Assembly: GCA_945917475.1 (NCBI GenBank) | Contig: CAMEHL010000002.1 | Location: 1-49,200 of the forward strand | Source of the DNA: an uncultured Clostridia bacterium | GTDB taxonomy: Bacteria > Bacillota > Clostridia > Christensenellales > Borkfalkiaceae | Reading direction: 5' to 3' | DNA length: 49,200 bases | Shown: positions 26,921-36,736 of the stretch, piece after piece | Numbering within the stretch: position 1 is the stretch's first letter | Layout: each line of letters starts with the position of its first letter | Notes under the pieces: generated by a model | What the model was told of the DNA's origin: nothing | The model's database searches: none | What the model saw: the letters and a program-made list of their open reading frames with translations, nothing else | Made by a program: the position numbers and the translations under genes

Positions 26921-27970
26921 ATGCTTTCTCTACGCGTCAACGCGTCTAAAACTTACGACGTTACGCTCGCCGAAAATATGGACGCTTTCGCCGAAAAGGC
27001 GTTGTCGCTAACGGTCGGCGACAAAATAGCGGTGATTGCCGACTCCGAAACGGAACGGCTGTACGGCGAAGAACTGATTAAACTGATTCGCGGAAAATGC
27101 GACAAAAAGGTGTTTTTGCACACGGTTAGGCAGGGCGAAAACAGTAAAAATCTCGTAAATTACGGAATTCTTCTCAACGCGCTCGCCCAAGACGGGCTTA
27201 CGCGCAAAGACGCGGTCGTAACTTTCGGCGGCGGTATGGTGGGCGATCTGGGCGCGTTCGTCGCGTCCACTTATATGCGCGGCGTTAAACTTATCGCGCT
27301 GCCCACAACGCTGCTTTCTATGGTAGATTCTTCCGTCGGCGGAAAGACTGCCGTCAATCTCGACAAGGGCAAAAATCTCTGCGGCACTTTTTATCAGCCT
27401 GACGCCGTTTATATAAATCTCGGTTTTTTGAAAACTCTTCCCGAACGCGAAAAAACGAGCGGTATGGGCGAAGTGGTGAAATACTCTTTTCTCCCCGGAG
27501 GCGAAAACGTAACCTGCGACGGAAAAATTACCGAACGGCTCGTGTACGAATGCCTTAAAATCAAAGCGGGCGTGGTCGCGCGCGACGAACGCGAGAGCGG
27601 CGAACGCAAACTGCTTAACTTCGGGCATACCGTGGGACACGCAATAGAAAAGCTCTCCGACTTTAACCTGTCGCACGGCTTGTGCGTCGCCAAGGGGATT
27701 AAGTACGCGCTCGATTTGTCGCGTGCGTATTACGGCGTTTCCGCGGAAAAGTTCGCGCCGCTATATAACAGGCTCGCGATTTTCGAAGACCTTTCGTGCG
27801 GCTATTCGCCCGAGAGCGTTGCAGAAGTCGTTTTGTCCGACAAAAAATCAGACGGAAAGGGCGTGGATTTTGTGCTTATTGACGAAGAGTTCAAAACACG
27901 CATAATAAATATTCCGGCCGAACGGTTGGTCGGATTTTTAAAACAAGGAGCGGCAATAAATGAAGATTAA
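26921..27970 (+). CDS. aroB: 3-dehydroquinate synthase
   Basis: GGGMVGDLGAFVASTYMRGV, VDSSVGGKTAVN, NFGHTVGHAIE. Confidence 0.94.
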   Translation: MLSLRVNASKTYDVTLAENMDAFAEKALSLTVGDKIAVIADSETERLYGEELIKLIRGKCDKKVFLHTVRQGENSKNLVNYGILLNALAQDGLTRKDAVVTFGGGMVGDLGAFVASTYMRGVKLIALPTTLLSMVDSSVGGKTAVNLDKGKNLCGTFYQPDAVYINLGFLKTLPEREKTSGMGEVVKYSFLPGGENVTCDGKITERLVYECLKIKAGVVARDERESGERKLLNFGHTVGHAIEKLSDFNLSHGLCVAKGIKYALDLSRAYYGVSAEKFAPLYNRLAIFEDLSCGYSPESVAEVVLSDKKSDGKGVDFVLIDEEFKTRIINIPAERLVGFLKQGAAINED

Positions 27971-29210
27971 AATTCATCCGTCCCGCATTTCGGGAACGGT
28001 CGCCGCACCCCCGTCCAAATCTTTCGCGCACAGACTGATTATCGCGGCTTGCCTTTCGGGCGGGAGAAAGACGGTTAAAAACACGGGCGACTCTAAAGAC
28101 GTGCAGGCGACCGTGCGCGCGCTTACCGCGCTCGGCGCAGATTGCTGCCTTTCGGGCGGCGATTTCGTTACGAACGGTTTTTCTCCCGTTAAAAACGCGC
28201 TCGCGGACTGCGGGGAGAGCGGTTCTACTTTAAGATTTTTAATTCCCGTCGCCGCCGCGCTCGGCGCGGACGCGGCGTTCACGGGCACGGAAAAACTGTT
28301 AAGTCGCCCGTGCGGCGCGCTTATAGACTGTCTGAAAACGCACGGCGTAACTGCCGACGGTTTCAAGTTTACGGGCAGGTTGTCGGGCGGAACGTTCGTG
28401 ATTGACGGCGGCATAAGTTCGCAATACGTAACGGGGCTGCTTTTCGCCGCGCCGCTTACGGGGCAGGACTGCGAGATTGTCGTAACGGGCAAAGAAGTCA
28501 GCAAACCGTATATTGAAATCACGCTCGCAGTGCTTGAAAAAAGCGGGATTACGGTTAAAAGAACGAAAAACGGGTTTTTTATTCCCAAAGGACAGAAATA
28601 CGCGTTGCCCGACGTTACCGAAACTGAAGGCGACTGGTCGGGCGCGGCTTTCACGCTCGCCGCGGGAGCGATAGGCGGCTCGGTTACGGTTACGGGACTC
28701 AATCCCGAGTCAATGCAGGGCGACCGCAAAATAGCGGAAATTTTAAGTCGGTTCGGCGCGTCCGTAACCTTTTCGGACGGAGCGGTTACGGCAAAACCGT
28801 CGGGAGACGGCACGCTTAAAGGCTTAACGGTAGACTGCGCGGAAATCCCCGACCTGGCGCAGATAATAGCGGTTACGGCGGCGTTCGCGCAAGGGAAAAC
28901 GGTATTGCTCGGAACGGAAAACTTAAAGCACAAAGAGAGCGACAGAACGGCGGCGATAATAAATACGCTTGCCGCGGCGGGAATAAAAGCGGAGACGGAC
29001 GGACGAAGCATAACCGTTTACGGCGGCGCGCCGAAAGGCTTTACCGCGGACAGCGGCAACGATCACAGAACGGCTATGTCGGCGGCGGTGCTTGCGGCGT
29101 ATTCGGACGGCGAGAGCGTAATCGACCGCGCGGAAGCGGTGGATAAATCGTATCCCGCTTTTTACGAAGATATGAAAAAAACAGGGGGTATTATAGATGT
29201 CCTTATTTAA
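27960..29210 (+). CDS. aroA: 3-phosphoshikimate 1-carboxyvinyltransferase (EPSP synthase)
   Basis: PPSKSFAHR, GESGSTLRFLIP, LKHKESDRTAAI. Confidence 0.94.
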   Translation: MKIKIHPSRISGTVAAPPSKSFAHRLIIAACLSGGRKTVKNTGDSKDVQATVRALTALGADCCLSGGDFVTNGFSPVKNALADCGESGSTLRFLIPVAAALGADAAFTGTEKLLSRPCGALIDCLKTHGVTADGFKFTGRLSGGTFVIDGGISSQYVTGLLFAAPLTGQDCEIVVTGKEVSKPYIEITLAVLEKSGITVKRTKNGFFIPKGQKYALPDVTETEGDWSGAAFTLAAGAIGGSVTVTGLNPESMQGDRKIAEILSRFGASVTFSDGAVTAKPSGDGTLKGLTVDCAEIPDLAQIIAVTAAFAQGKTVLLGTENLKHKESDRTAAIINTLAAAGIKAETDGRSITVYGGAPKGFTADSGNDHRTAMSAAVLAAYSDGESVIDRAEAVDKSYPAFYEDMKKTGGIIDVLI

Positions 29211-30252
29211 AGGCGAAAGAATCAGCGTGGAGATTTACGGCGAATCGCACAGCGAACGCATCGGCGCGATAGTTAAAAATATGCCCGTGGTATCCGTAAA
29301 CGCACAGGAACTCACCCGCTTTACCGAACGCAGAAAAGCGACTTCGGCGGTGTTTTCCACTACGAGAAAAGAACCGGATATACCCGTGTTCGATAAACCG
29401 CTCGGCGAAAACTTCGGCGGGGATTATTCGTTTTATATTCAGAACAAAGACGTAAAGAGTTCCGATTACAACGAACTGTACGGCAAACCGCGCCCGTCGC
29501 ACGCGGACTATTGCAGATACTTAAAAGACGGCGCGCTCGACTTTACGGGCGGCGGCAGATTTTCGGGCAGGCTCACCGCGCCGCTTTGCGTGGTCGGCGG
29601 AATATGCAAGCAGTATTTAGAGAGCAAAGGCGTAAAAATAGCCGCGTTTGTTTCGGAAATAGGCAAAGTCTCGGGCAAGAGTTATAAAACCGCCGCGCTT
29701 GACTTAGAGGAAATCGTAAACGCGCGGGACGACGGTTTTCCGTCGCTCGACAAAAAAGAAGAGATGCTCGCCGAAATAGCCGACGCGCGGCGCGACTACG
29801 ATTCGGTGGGCGGCAGGATAGACTGCGTGATTTTCGGGCTTAAACCCGGGTTGGGCGACAGCCTGTTTGAGGGGCTCGAAGGCAAAATATCGTCTCTCGT
29901 ATACGCCGTTCCCGCGGTGAAAGGCGTTGAATTCGGGCGTGGTTTCGGCTTTTGCGCAAGCCGCGGCGGCGAAGCGAACGACCAGATGTATTATAAAGAC
30001 GGAAAGGTATGTTTTTACACGAACGACGCGGGCGGAATCAACGGCGGCATTTCAAACGGAGAGCCGATAACGTTCAGCGTGGCGTTAAGACCGACGCCGT
30101 CCGTTTTTAAGACGCAGCGCACGGTGGACTTGGTAAACAAGATCGACTGCGAAATCAAAATAAAGGGCAGGCACGACGCGTGCATAGTGCCGCGCGCCGT
30201 GCCGTGTATAGAGAGCGCGGCGGCAATTGCGCTTACCGACGCCGGAGTATAG
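29197..30252 (+). CDS. aroC: chorismate synthase
   Basis: YGESHSERIGAI, GGRFSGRLTAPLC, NDAGGINGGISNGEPI. Confidence 0.94.
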   Translation: MSLFKGERISVEIYGESHSERIGAIVKNMPVVSVNAQELTRFTERRKATSAVFSTTRKEPDIPVFDKPLGENFGGDYSFYIQNKDVKSSDYNELYGKPRPSHADYCRYLKDGALDFTGGGRFSGRLTAPLCVVGGICKQYLESKGVKIAAFVSEIGKVSGKSYKTAALDLEEIVNARDDGFPSLDKKEEMLAEIADARRDYDSVGGRIDCVIFGLKPGLGDSLFEGLEGKISSLVYAVPAVKGVEFGRGFGFCASRGGEANDQMYYKDGKVCFYTNDAGGINGGISNGEPITFSVALRPTPSVFKTQRTVDLVNKIDCEIKIKGRHDACIVPRAVPCIESAAAIALTDAGV

Positions 30253-30294
30253 AACGGTAACGGCGCGCGCGGATAATAATAACGAAAAGTATTT

Positions 30295-31449
30295 TTGGAG
30301 ATATATATGAAAGAATTGAGCGAAATCAGAGAACTGATAGACAAGACGGACGACGAAATCAAAAACGCGTTTATTAAAAGGCTGGAATTGATGAAAGACG
30401 TTGCGGAAGCGAAAAAACGCACGGACAAGCCGCTTAACGACGCCAAGCGTGAAAACTCCATCGTGTTCCGACTTACGGAAAATATGCCCGAGAACTACGC
30501 GAGATATATCAAAGAACTGTATTCCGTGATTTTCTCGGCAAGCAAGGCGTATCAGTCGGAACTTATCGGCAGAAGTTCCGCCACAGTAGACGAAATAAAA
30601 AGCATACTGTCGGGCGGACTAAAAAGCGCGCCCGTCCGCGCGGCGGTGGCGTGCCAGGGCGTTGCGGGCGCGAACAGCGGCGCGGCGGCGAAAAAACTCT
30701 TTCCCATAAACGAAGTTACTTACTTTAAAAACTTCGAAGGGGTGTTCTCCGCGGTGGAAAGGGGATTGTGCGAATACGGCGTTCTGCCCATAGAAAACAG
30801 CACTGCGGGTTCTGTTTCGGAAGTATACGACCTGATGAAAAAGCACGATTTCCATATCGTCCGCGCGGTTAAACTGAGCATAGAACATTGTCTTGCGGGC
30901 GTTCGCGGCGCGACGGCAAAAGACGTAAAGCGCGTCCTTTCGCACCCGCAGGCGCTCCGTCAATGCGCGGAATATATAAAGTCCCGCAACTTCATTGCGG
31001 AAGAAGCGGCAAACACCGCCATCGCCGCTATGCAGGCGGCGGAAAAGGGAGATAAATCGGTCGCGGTATTGTGTTCCGCCGAGTGCGCCGAAGTATACGG
31101 ACTCACCGTTCTGGAACGCGGCGTTCAGGACGAAGCGAGCAACTACACGCGCTTTATCTGCATAGGCAAAAACGTGGAGATTTTTTCGGGAAGCGACAAA
31201 ATCAGCGTTATGACCACTCTGCCGCACAGACCGGGCGGACTTGTGAACGTGCTTAACGGCTTTGCCGCGCAGGGGCTTAACCTTACCAAAATAGAAAGCC
31301 GCCCCGTTCCCAACACCGACTTTGAATTTATGTTCTATTTCGACTTCGAGGGCGAAGTGAACAGACCCGAAGTGCTCGATTTAATCGCTTCGCTGGAAAA
31401 CAATTCGGATAAATTCGTGTTCCTTGGCGCGTACAAGGAGATTTCCTGA
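30295..31449 (+). CDS. pheA: bifunctional chorismate mutase / prephenate dehydratase
   Basis: N-terminal CM domain (IRELIDKTDDEIKNAFIKR), PDT domain (GVLPIENSTAGSV), ACT domain (ESRPVPNTDFEFMFYFDFEG). Confidence 0.93.
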   Translation: MEIYMKELSEIRELIDKTDDEIKNAFIKRLELMKDVAEAKKRTDKPLNDAKRENSIVFRLTENMPENYARYIKELYSVIFSASKAYQSELIGRSSATVDEIKSILSGGLKSAPVRAAVACQGVAGANSGAAAKKLFPINEVTYFKNFEGVFSAVERGLCEYGVLPIENSTAGSVSEVYDLMKKHDFHIVRAVKLSIEHCLAGVRGATAKDVKRVLSHPQALRQCAEYIKSRNFIAEEAANTAIAAMQAAEKGDKSVAVLCSAECAEVYGLTVLERGVQDEASNYTRFICIGKNVEIFSGSDKISVMTTLPHRPGGLVNVLNGFAAQGLNLTKIESRPVPNTDFEFMFYFDFEGEVNRPEVLDLIASLENNSDKFVFLGAYKEIS

Positions 31450-31460
31450 CGGGGCGCGTT

Positions 31461-32699
31461 ATGAAATACTGTCTTATAGGGAAAAAACTCTCGCACAGTT
31501 ATTCGTGCGACATACATAGCAAAAAGGGCTTTAATTACGTCCTTAAAGAACTTCCGCCCGACGGCGTGAAAGCGTTTTTCGGCGCGCGCGAATACGACGG
31601 GTTCAACGTTACGATTCCGTATAAAAAGGACGCGGCGCAACTTTGCGACGTTCTCTCCGTAGAAGCGGAAGAAACGGGCAGCGTAAACACCGTGAAAAAT
31701 TCGGGCGGCGTGGTTTACGGCTATAATACCGACGTAAAGGGCGTGTATTATATGCTTAAAAGAAAGGGCGTGTCGTTTAAAGATAAACGCGTGCTGATAG
31801 GCGGCACGGGCGGCGCGGCGCAGACGGTAGGTTACTGCGCAAGAAAAGGCGGCGCGGCGAGTGTAAGGTTTTTAAGCAGAACGGGCGAAATAAATTACGG
31901 AAACTGTTACGATATAGCCGCCGACACCGAAATTTTCGTGAACGCCACGCCCGTAGGAATGTTTCCCGACAACGACGCCCGCCCCGTGGACCTGTCGCTT
32001 TTTCCGCGACTGACGGCGGTTTTCGATTTAATCTACAACCCGTTCAGAACGCGGCTCTTGTTGCAGGCGGAAGCGCTCGGACTTACCTTTTCCGACGGAC
32101 TGCCTATGCTCGTAGAACAGGCTCTCGCCGCCGAAGACGTGTGGTCGGGCAGTTTTCATTCGGAAAAAGATACGGAGAACGTTCTTTCCGAAATCAGGAA
32201 AGAAAAATACAACGTGGTGCTTTGCGGAATGCCTTCCGCGGGCAAATCCACGGTGGGCAGATTAGTCGCGGCGAAACTCGGCAGAAAGTTTATAGACACC
32301 GACGAAACGATAACCGCAACGGAAGGCTTTACCCCCGCCGAAATCATTGAAACGCTCGGCGAAAAGGCGTTCAGAGAAAAAGAAGCGCGTGCGGTCGCGC
32401 TCGCCGCGAAAAACAGCGGAGCGGTTATTTCCGTGGGCGGCGGCGCGGTTATAAGCGAAGAAAACGTCGCCGCGCTTAAACAGAACGGCGTAATCGTCTG
32501 GTTAAAGCGAGATCTCAATTCGCTTACGGCGCAGGGCAGACCCGTTTCGCGTAACAAGGGAATTGCCGCGCTGTACGAAGAACGGCGCGAAAAATACGAA
32601 AGGGCGGCGGATATTACCGTCGATAACGACGGTTTGCCCGACAAAACGGCAGGAGAAGTGATTGAAAAATATGAAGATACTTGTAATAAACGGGGTTAA
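31461..32699 (+). CDS. shikimate dehydrogenase - shikimate kinase fusion
   Basis: AroE motifs (KLSHSYS, GFNVTIPYK, GGTGGAAQT) then AroK P-loop GMPSAGKSTVGR, DTDETI, VISVGGGAV in one ORF. Confidence 0.92.
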   Translation: MKYCLIGKKLSHSYSCDIHSKKGFNYVLKELPPDGVKAFFGAREYDGFNVTIPYKKDAAQLCDVLSVEAEETGSVNTVKNSGGVVYGYNTDVKGVYYMLKRKGVSFKDKRVLIGGTGGAAQTVGYCARKGGAASVRFLSRTGEINYGNCYDIAADTEIFVNATPVGMFPDNDARPVDLSLFPRLTAVFDLIYNPFRTRLLLQAEALGLTFSDGLPMLVEQALAAEDVWSGSFHSEKDTENVLSEIRKEKYNVVLCGMPSAGKSTVGRLVAAKLGRKFIDTDETITATEGFTPAEIIETLGEKAFREKEARAVALAAKNSGAVISVGGGAVISEENVAALKQNGVIVWLKRDLNSLTAQGRPVSRNKGIAALYEERREKYERAADITVDNDGLPDKTAGEVIEKYEDTCNKRG

Positions 32700-33132
32700 T
32701 CTCAATATGCTGGGTATCAGAGAACCCGCGCTTTACGGCGATAAAACCTATAAGTCTCTCGTGAAAAAAATCCGCTCTGATTGCGCCGCACTTGGCGTTA
32801 AAGTTAAGTGCGTTCAGTCTAACTACGAAGGCAAAATCGTGGATTATATACAGAAAGCGTATAAAAAATTCGACGGAATAGTGATAAATCCGGGCGCGTT
32901 CACGCACACCAGCGTGGCGATTTTAGACGCGCTTAAAGCGGTCGCTATCCCCGCGGCGGAAGTGCATATCACTAAGGTAGACGAAAGAGAAGATTTCCGC
33001 AAAATCAGTTATATCAGGGGTTACGCGTGCGTAACCGTAACGGGCAAAGGCTTTGACGGCTATATTCAGGCGGTTAAAGAACTCAAAGACAAGATAGAGA
33101 GCGGCGCGGCGCACGCCAAACGCGAAAATTAA
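32662..33132 (+). CDS. aroQ: 3-dehydroquinate dehydratase type II
   Basis: INGVNLNMLGIREP, INPGAFTHTSVAI, EVHITKVDEREDFRKISY. Confidence 0.93.
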   Translation: MKNMKILVINGVNLNMLGIREPALYGDKTYKSLVKKIRSDCAALGVKVKCVQSNYEGKIVDYIQKAYKKFDGIVINPGAFTHTSVAILDALKAVAIPAAEVHITKVDEREDFRKISYIRGYACVTVTGKGFDGYIQAVKELKDKIESGAAHAKREN

Positions 33133-33135
33133 CCG

Positions 33136-33915
33136 ATGGAACTGTTCGTTAAAATAATCGTGTGTTTAATCGCGGGGCTGGGCGCGGGCTTCGGCACGGG
33201 GCTTGCCGGACTTTCCGCGGCGGCGGTCATTTCGCCTATGCTGATTACCTTTCTCGGTATGGACGCGTATCAGGCGATAGGTATCGCGCTCGCGTCCGAC
33301 GTCCTTGCGTCCGCGGCGTCCGCCGTTACTTACGGGAAAAATAAGAATTTAGACGTAAGAAACGGGCTCGTTATGCTCATAACCGTGCTGATTTTTACGG
33401 TAGCGGGCAGTTATCTGTCTTCGCTGCTGCCGTCGGCAACTATGGGCGGCTTTTCTATGTTTATGACTCTTTTCGCGGGTTTAAAGTTCATTTTCCGTCC
33501 CGTGATGAGCGCGAAAGAAAGCAATATAACCCGTTCTCGCAAAAAGGCGGCGGTGCAATCAGTCGTCTGCGGCGTGTTTATAGGTTTAATCTGCGGTTTC
33601 GTCGGCGCGGGCGGCGGTATGATGATGTTGCTCGTTCTCGTGAGCGTTCTGGGTTACGAACTTAAAACCGCAGTCGGCACGAGCGTATTTATTATGACGT
33701 TCACCGCTCTCACGGGCGCGGCGTCGCATTTCGTTATAGGCGACGGCGTAGGGGATATGTGGGTTTTGATAGCGTGCGTGGTATTTACGCTTATCGGCGC
33801 TTTGATAACCGCGAGATTTGCAAACAAAGCCCCGCCTAAAATACTTAACCGCGTTCTCGGTTTCGGTTTAAGCGCAATGAGTATCGCGATGATAATAGTA
33901 CAATTTATAAAATAA
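33136..33915 (+). CDS. TauE/SafE (DUF81) family membrane transporter
   Basis: duplicated TM architecture, GFGTGLAGLSAAAVISPML, GFVGAGGGMMMLLVL. Confidence 0.85.
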   Translation: MELFVKIIVCLIAGLGAGFGTGLAGLSAAAVISPMLITFLGMDAYQAIGIALASDVLASAASAVTYGKNKNLDVRNGLVMLITVLIFTVAGSYLSSLLPSATMGGFSMFMTLFAGLKFIFRPVMSAKESNITRSRKKAAVQSVVCGVFIGLICGFVGAGGGMMMLLVLVSVLGYELKTAVGTSVFIMTFTALTGAASHFVIGDGVGDMWVLIACVVFTLIGALITARFANKAPPKILNRVLGFGLSAMSIAMIIVQFIK

Positions 33916-33937
33916 CCGTGTGGGAAAAAACGGTAAA

Positions 33938-33981
33938 AAAAGCGGCGCAGCGATTGAAAATCGCTACGCCGCTTGCTTTTA
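33938..33981. terminator. bidirectional terminator
   Basis: AAGCGGCGCAGCGATT-GAA-AATCGCTACGCCGCTT with A/T tracts between convergent operons. Confidence 0.85.
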
Positions 33982-34003
33982 TCGGTATTGAGTTTTAATA
34001 ACT

Positions 34004-36640
34004 TTAAGCGTTATTAGTTCTGTCCTGTAATTTTTCATTAGCAACGGTTTTGTCTTCGCCCCAGTCGTTGCCGCCGATATCGTATTGTATGCCGTCAGCA
34101 AGAGACTGCGCTTTCATTACTTCGTCCGCGCCGTCGCCCGAGTCGGTCGCCGTGTTGTCGCGGATAGTAATCTGCGTATCAGCGCCGACGTCTCCGAAAC
34201 GGATAATGCGGTCTCCGATATTAGCAAAGGTATTGCCCGTTATAACTACCTTCTTGTGGTTTACCGCTTCCGACCCCGACTGAATCGCAATAGCGTTATG
34301 TCCCGTCGTATCGAACGAGCAGCCCGTTACGGTTATGCCGTTTATTTTTTGCGTGTAAATGCTCTGGTAGCAGTTATTAAACGTGCAGTTTTCAACGGTA
34401 AGATTTTTCACGTTGCCGTTGTTGTTTTCGTTATAATAACGCAATCCCTGACCGTTTGCAGGTGCGATATCGCCAGTTGTGAAACTGCAATCTTTAAATT
34501 TTACGCCGTCGATTACCGTTGTGTCTAAAGAAGACGAGATTTCCGTTTTTGCGGTGAAGTTAATTCCTTCGAAAGCGATATTGCTGAATTTGTGCGTAAG
34601 GTAGTACGCGCTGCCGCTTGTATAAGCCTTGTCGAGAACGTAATCGTGAACGGTGCCGTAATAATGTCCCGAACTTGCGATTAAACCGTCAACGCTTACG
34701 GTTGCGCCGTCTGCCGCCTTAAAAGTAACTTTGTTGATATTGCGAACGTAATATGCGGAAGCGGACCAGTCTGTGCTTGTTTTGATTGCATAGAATTCGT
34801 CGAAAGTCTTTTTGTTTTCTTCGGAAACGCCGCCTATATAATATTGAGTATTGCTGCCGGCGTACTTCGTCGCGCGGCCGAGTTCTATTTTTGCGTAATT
34901 GCCCGATTCGAGAATAATCGTCTTTCCGTCGATAGAACCGAATTTGCCGTCGATATAATCCTGCAAGTTAGCGGGATTTGCGACGATGGCAGTGATGTTG
35001 GCGGTGTAGCCGCTTCCAAGCACGCCTGCCCTATGGTCGACAACGGTAAACAGATATGTATGCTCGGCGTTCTTCAACATATAATCGCCTGCGCGAAGGG
35101 CATAGACTATAACGCCGTTATGTACACTCGTCGTATTGTGGTCGCCGAACGTGGTAATTTCGCTACCGTCCGCATTAAGCACGGTATACGTGCCTGCGGC
35201 AATATCGGGGAGAGCCACTTCCATCTGATAAACTATATCCGTTTCGTCGGTTACGATGGGGGTAAGGTTGTGATTGTCGAAGTGGGTAAGATAGAGCGAA
35301 ATATTATTGTTGCCCTTAACTTCCGCGTTGAACGCGCTGCCTTCCGTGGGGCGAACGTACTGCGCATAGTCCCAGATACGCACGATTGCGCCGTTGTCGG
35401 AAGTGTTATTGTTGATAATTAGGTTCTTTTCCGTTCCCGTATAGCCTTTTCCCGCATAAATATCGTAAGCGATGTTAAGCCCCTTAAAGGTGTTGCCGAT
35501 AATTTCTATTTTTTCGGGCGTGTTGTTGTCGTCCATAGTATCGAACGCGCAATATTTAAAGTTTTCAAACGTGCAGTTTTTAACCGTAATTTTGCTCTTG
35601 CAGAAAAGGAACGCACGGTCAACGAGATTGTTTCCGTTAAAGCGGCAACCGTCGAGAGTGAAATCGTTATGGGGCGCGGTGTAAGCGTTGAGTGCGCCTC
35701 TCGTCGCCCAGCCGCTGATTCCGCTCTGTTCTGCGCCGACTTCTACCCAGACGTTCTTTAAAGTAACGTTATCCGCTAAAAGTTGAACGTTTTTATCCGC
35801 CGTGGTAACAAAAACCGTAGAATCGGCTTTGGTTGCTCCGATAATGCCTTCTACCGTAACGCCTTTCGTCGATACCGTGAACGGCGCGTACGTGCCGGGG
35901 CGCGCAAGGCGAATCACGTCGTTTTCCTGCGCGAGGTTAAGCGCGTCCGCAAGAGTATCCGTTTCTATGCTTCTGCCGTCGCGGATAATCCAGGCTTCGC
36001 CGTCGAATACGTGGACGTTACCCTGTACCGCTTCTACCGAGTAGGAAAGAACGCAGGATTTGCCCTGATATTCGTTACCCGAGCCTTGGGGAAGTTCTAT
36101 CGAAACGGGAATGATTATGTCGCTGCTGCCCGCTTCGAGCGCGTTCCAGTGCGAATAAGTCGTCGTTCCGCCGTAAACCTGTTCTTCCGCGCCTATCTTT
36201 ACGTTAAGTCCGCCGAAAAGGCCGTCGTCTTCGGTAACTTTGATTACCGTGCGGTATTGAACCGCCACGTTGCTGTCGTTATTTATTACGATATTGAACG
36301 ATACTTTGTCCATAGGCGTTATGCGGTTTAACGTAACCGTGTTTGCCGCCGTAGATACGCTCGCAAAACCGCCGTTAGCAAAATAATAGCCGCTGCCTGC
36401 CGCTTCGGAATACTCCGACGTGCTTATGACAAGGTCGTATTCGGACGTTTCGGCGTTCCACGACCCCGAGTATGCCTGCAAGTTTGCGACCGTCGCCTTT
36501 ACGTCTACCGTACCCGAAGATATGGCTACGTTCACTTTGCTTTCGCTCGTAAACAGGGCGAAAGTGCCGCCGACGGCGAGACTTGCGCACATTGCGATCG
36601 TCGCTACCGCCGATGCAATAACTTTTGTTTTCTTTTTCAT
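34004..36640 (-). CDS. SipW-dependent-type surface protein with TasA-like N-terminus and beta-helix region
   Basis: MKKKTKVIASAVATIAMCASLAVGGTFALFTSESKVNVAISSGTVDVKA; later repeats resemble right-handed parallel beta-helix. Confidence 0.75.
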   Translation of the reverse strand: MKKKTKVIASAVATIAMCASLAVGGTFALFTSESKVNVAISSGTVDVKATVANLQAYSGSWNAETSEYDLVISTSEYSEAAGSGYYFANGGFASVSTAANTVTLNRITPMDKVSFNIVINNDSNVAVQYRTVIKVTEDDGLFGGLNVKIGAEEQVYGGTTTYSHWNALEAGSSDIIIPVSIELPQGSGNEYQGKSCVLSYSVEAVQGNVHVFDGEAWIIRDGRSIETDTLADALNLAQENDVIRLARPGTYAPFTVSTKGVTVEGIIGATKADSTVFVTTADKNVQLLADNVTLKNVWVEVGAEQSGISGWATRGALNAYTAPHNDFTLDGCRFNGNNLVDRAFLFCKSKITVKNCTFENFKYCAFDTMDDNNTPEKIEIIGNTFKGLNIAYDIYAGKGYTGTEKNLIINNNTSDNGAIVRIWDYAQYVRPTEGSAFNAEVKGNNNISLYLTHFDNHNLTPIVTDETDIVYQMEVALPDIAAGTYTVLNADGSEITTFGDHNTTSVHNGVIVYALRAGDYMLKNAEHTYLFTVVDHRAGVLGSGYTANITAIVANPANLQDYIDGKFGSIDGKTIILESGNYAKIELGRATKYAGSNTQYYIGGVSEENKKTFDEFYAIKTSTDWSASAYYVRNINKVTFKAADGATVSVDGLIASSGHYYGTVHDYVLDKAYTSGSAYYLTHKFSNIAFEGINFTAKTEISSSLDTTVIDGVKFKDCSFTTGDIAPANGQGLRYYNENNNGNVKNLTVENCTFNNCYQSIYTQKINGITVTGCSFDTTGHNAIAIQSGSEAVNHKKVVITGNTFANIGDRIIRFGDVGADTQITIRDNTATDSGDGADEVMKAQSLADGIQYDIGGNDWGEDKTVANEKLQDRTNNA

Positions 36641-36736
36641 ATTATATTATCTCCTTGATTTACTGTTGGATAAGTTGGAATTTGCCCGTCCGCGTGCCTT
36701 AACGGGGACGGGCGTGTTCCGTTATAAACAGGGGTA

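Noticed and set aside
13236-33981. Similar GCGGCGCAGCGAT hairpins at 13236 and 33938 as a dispersed repeat family
   Set aside because: Both sit between convergent genes with A/T tracts and are simply explained as GC-rich terminators; two copies are not enough to claim a family.
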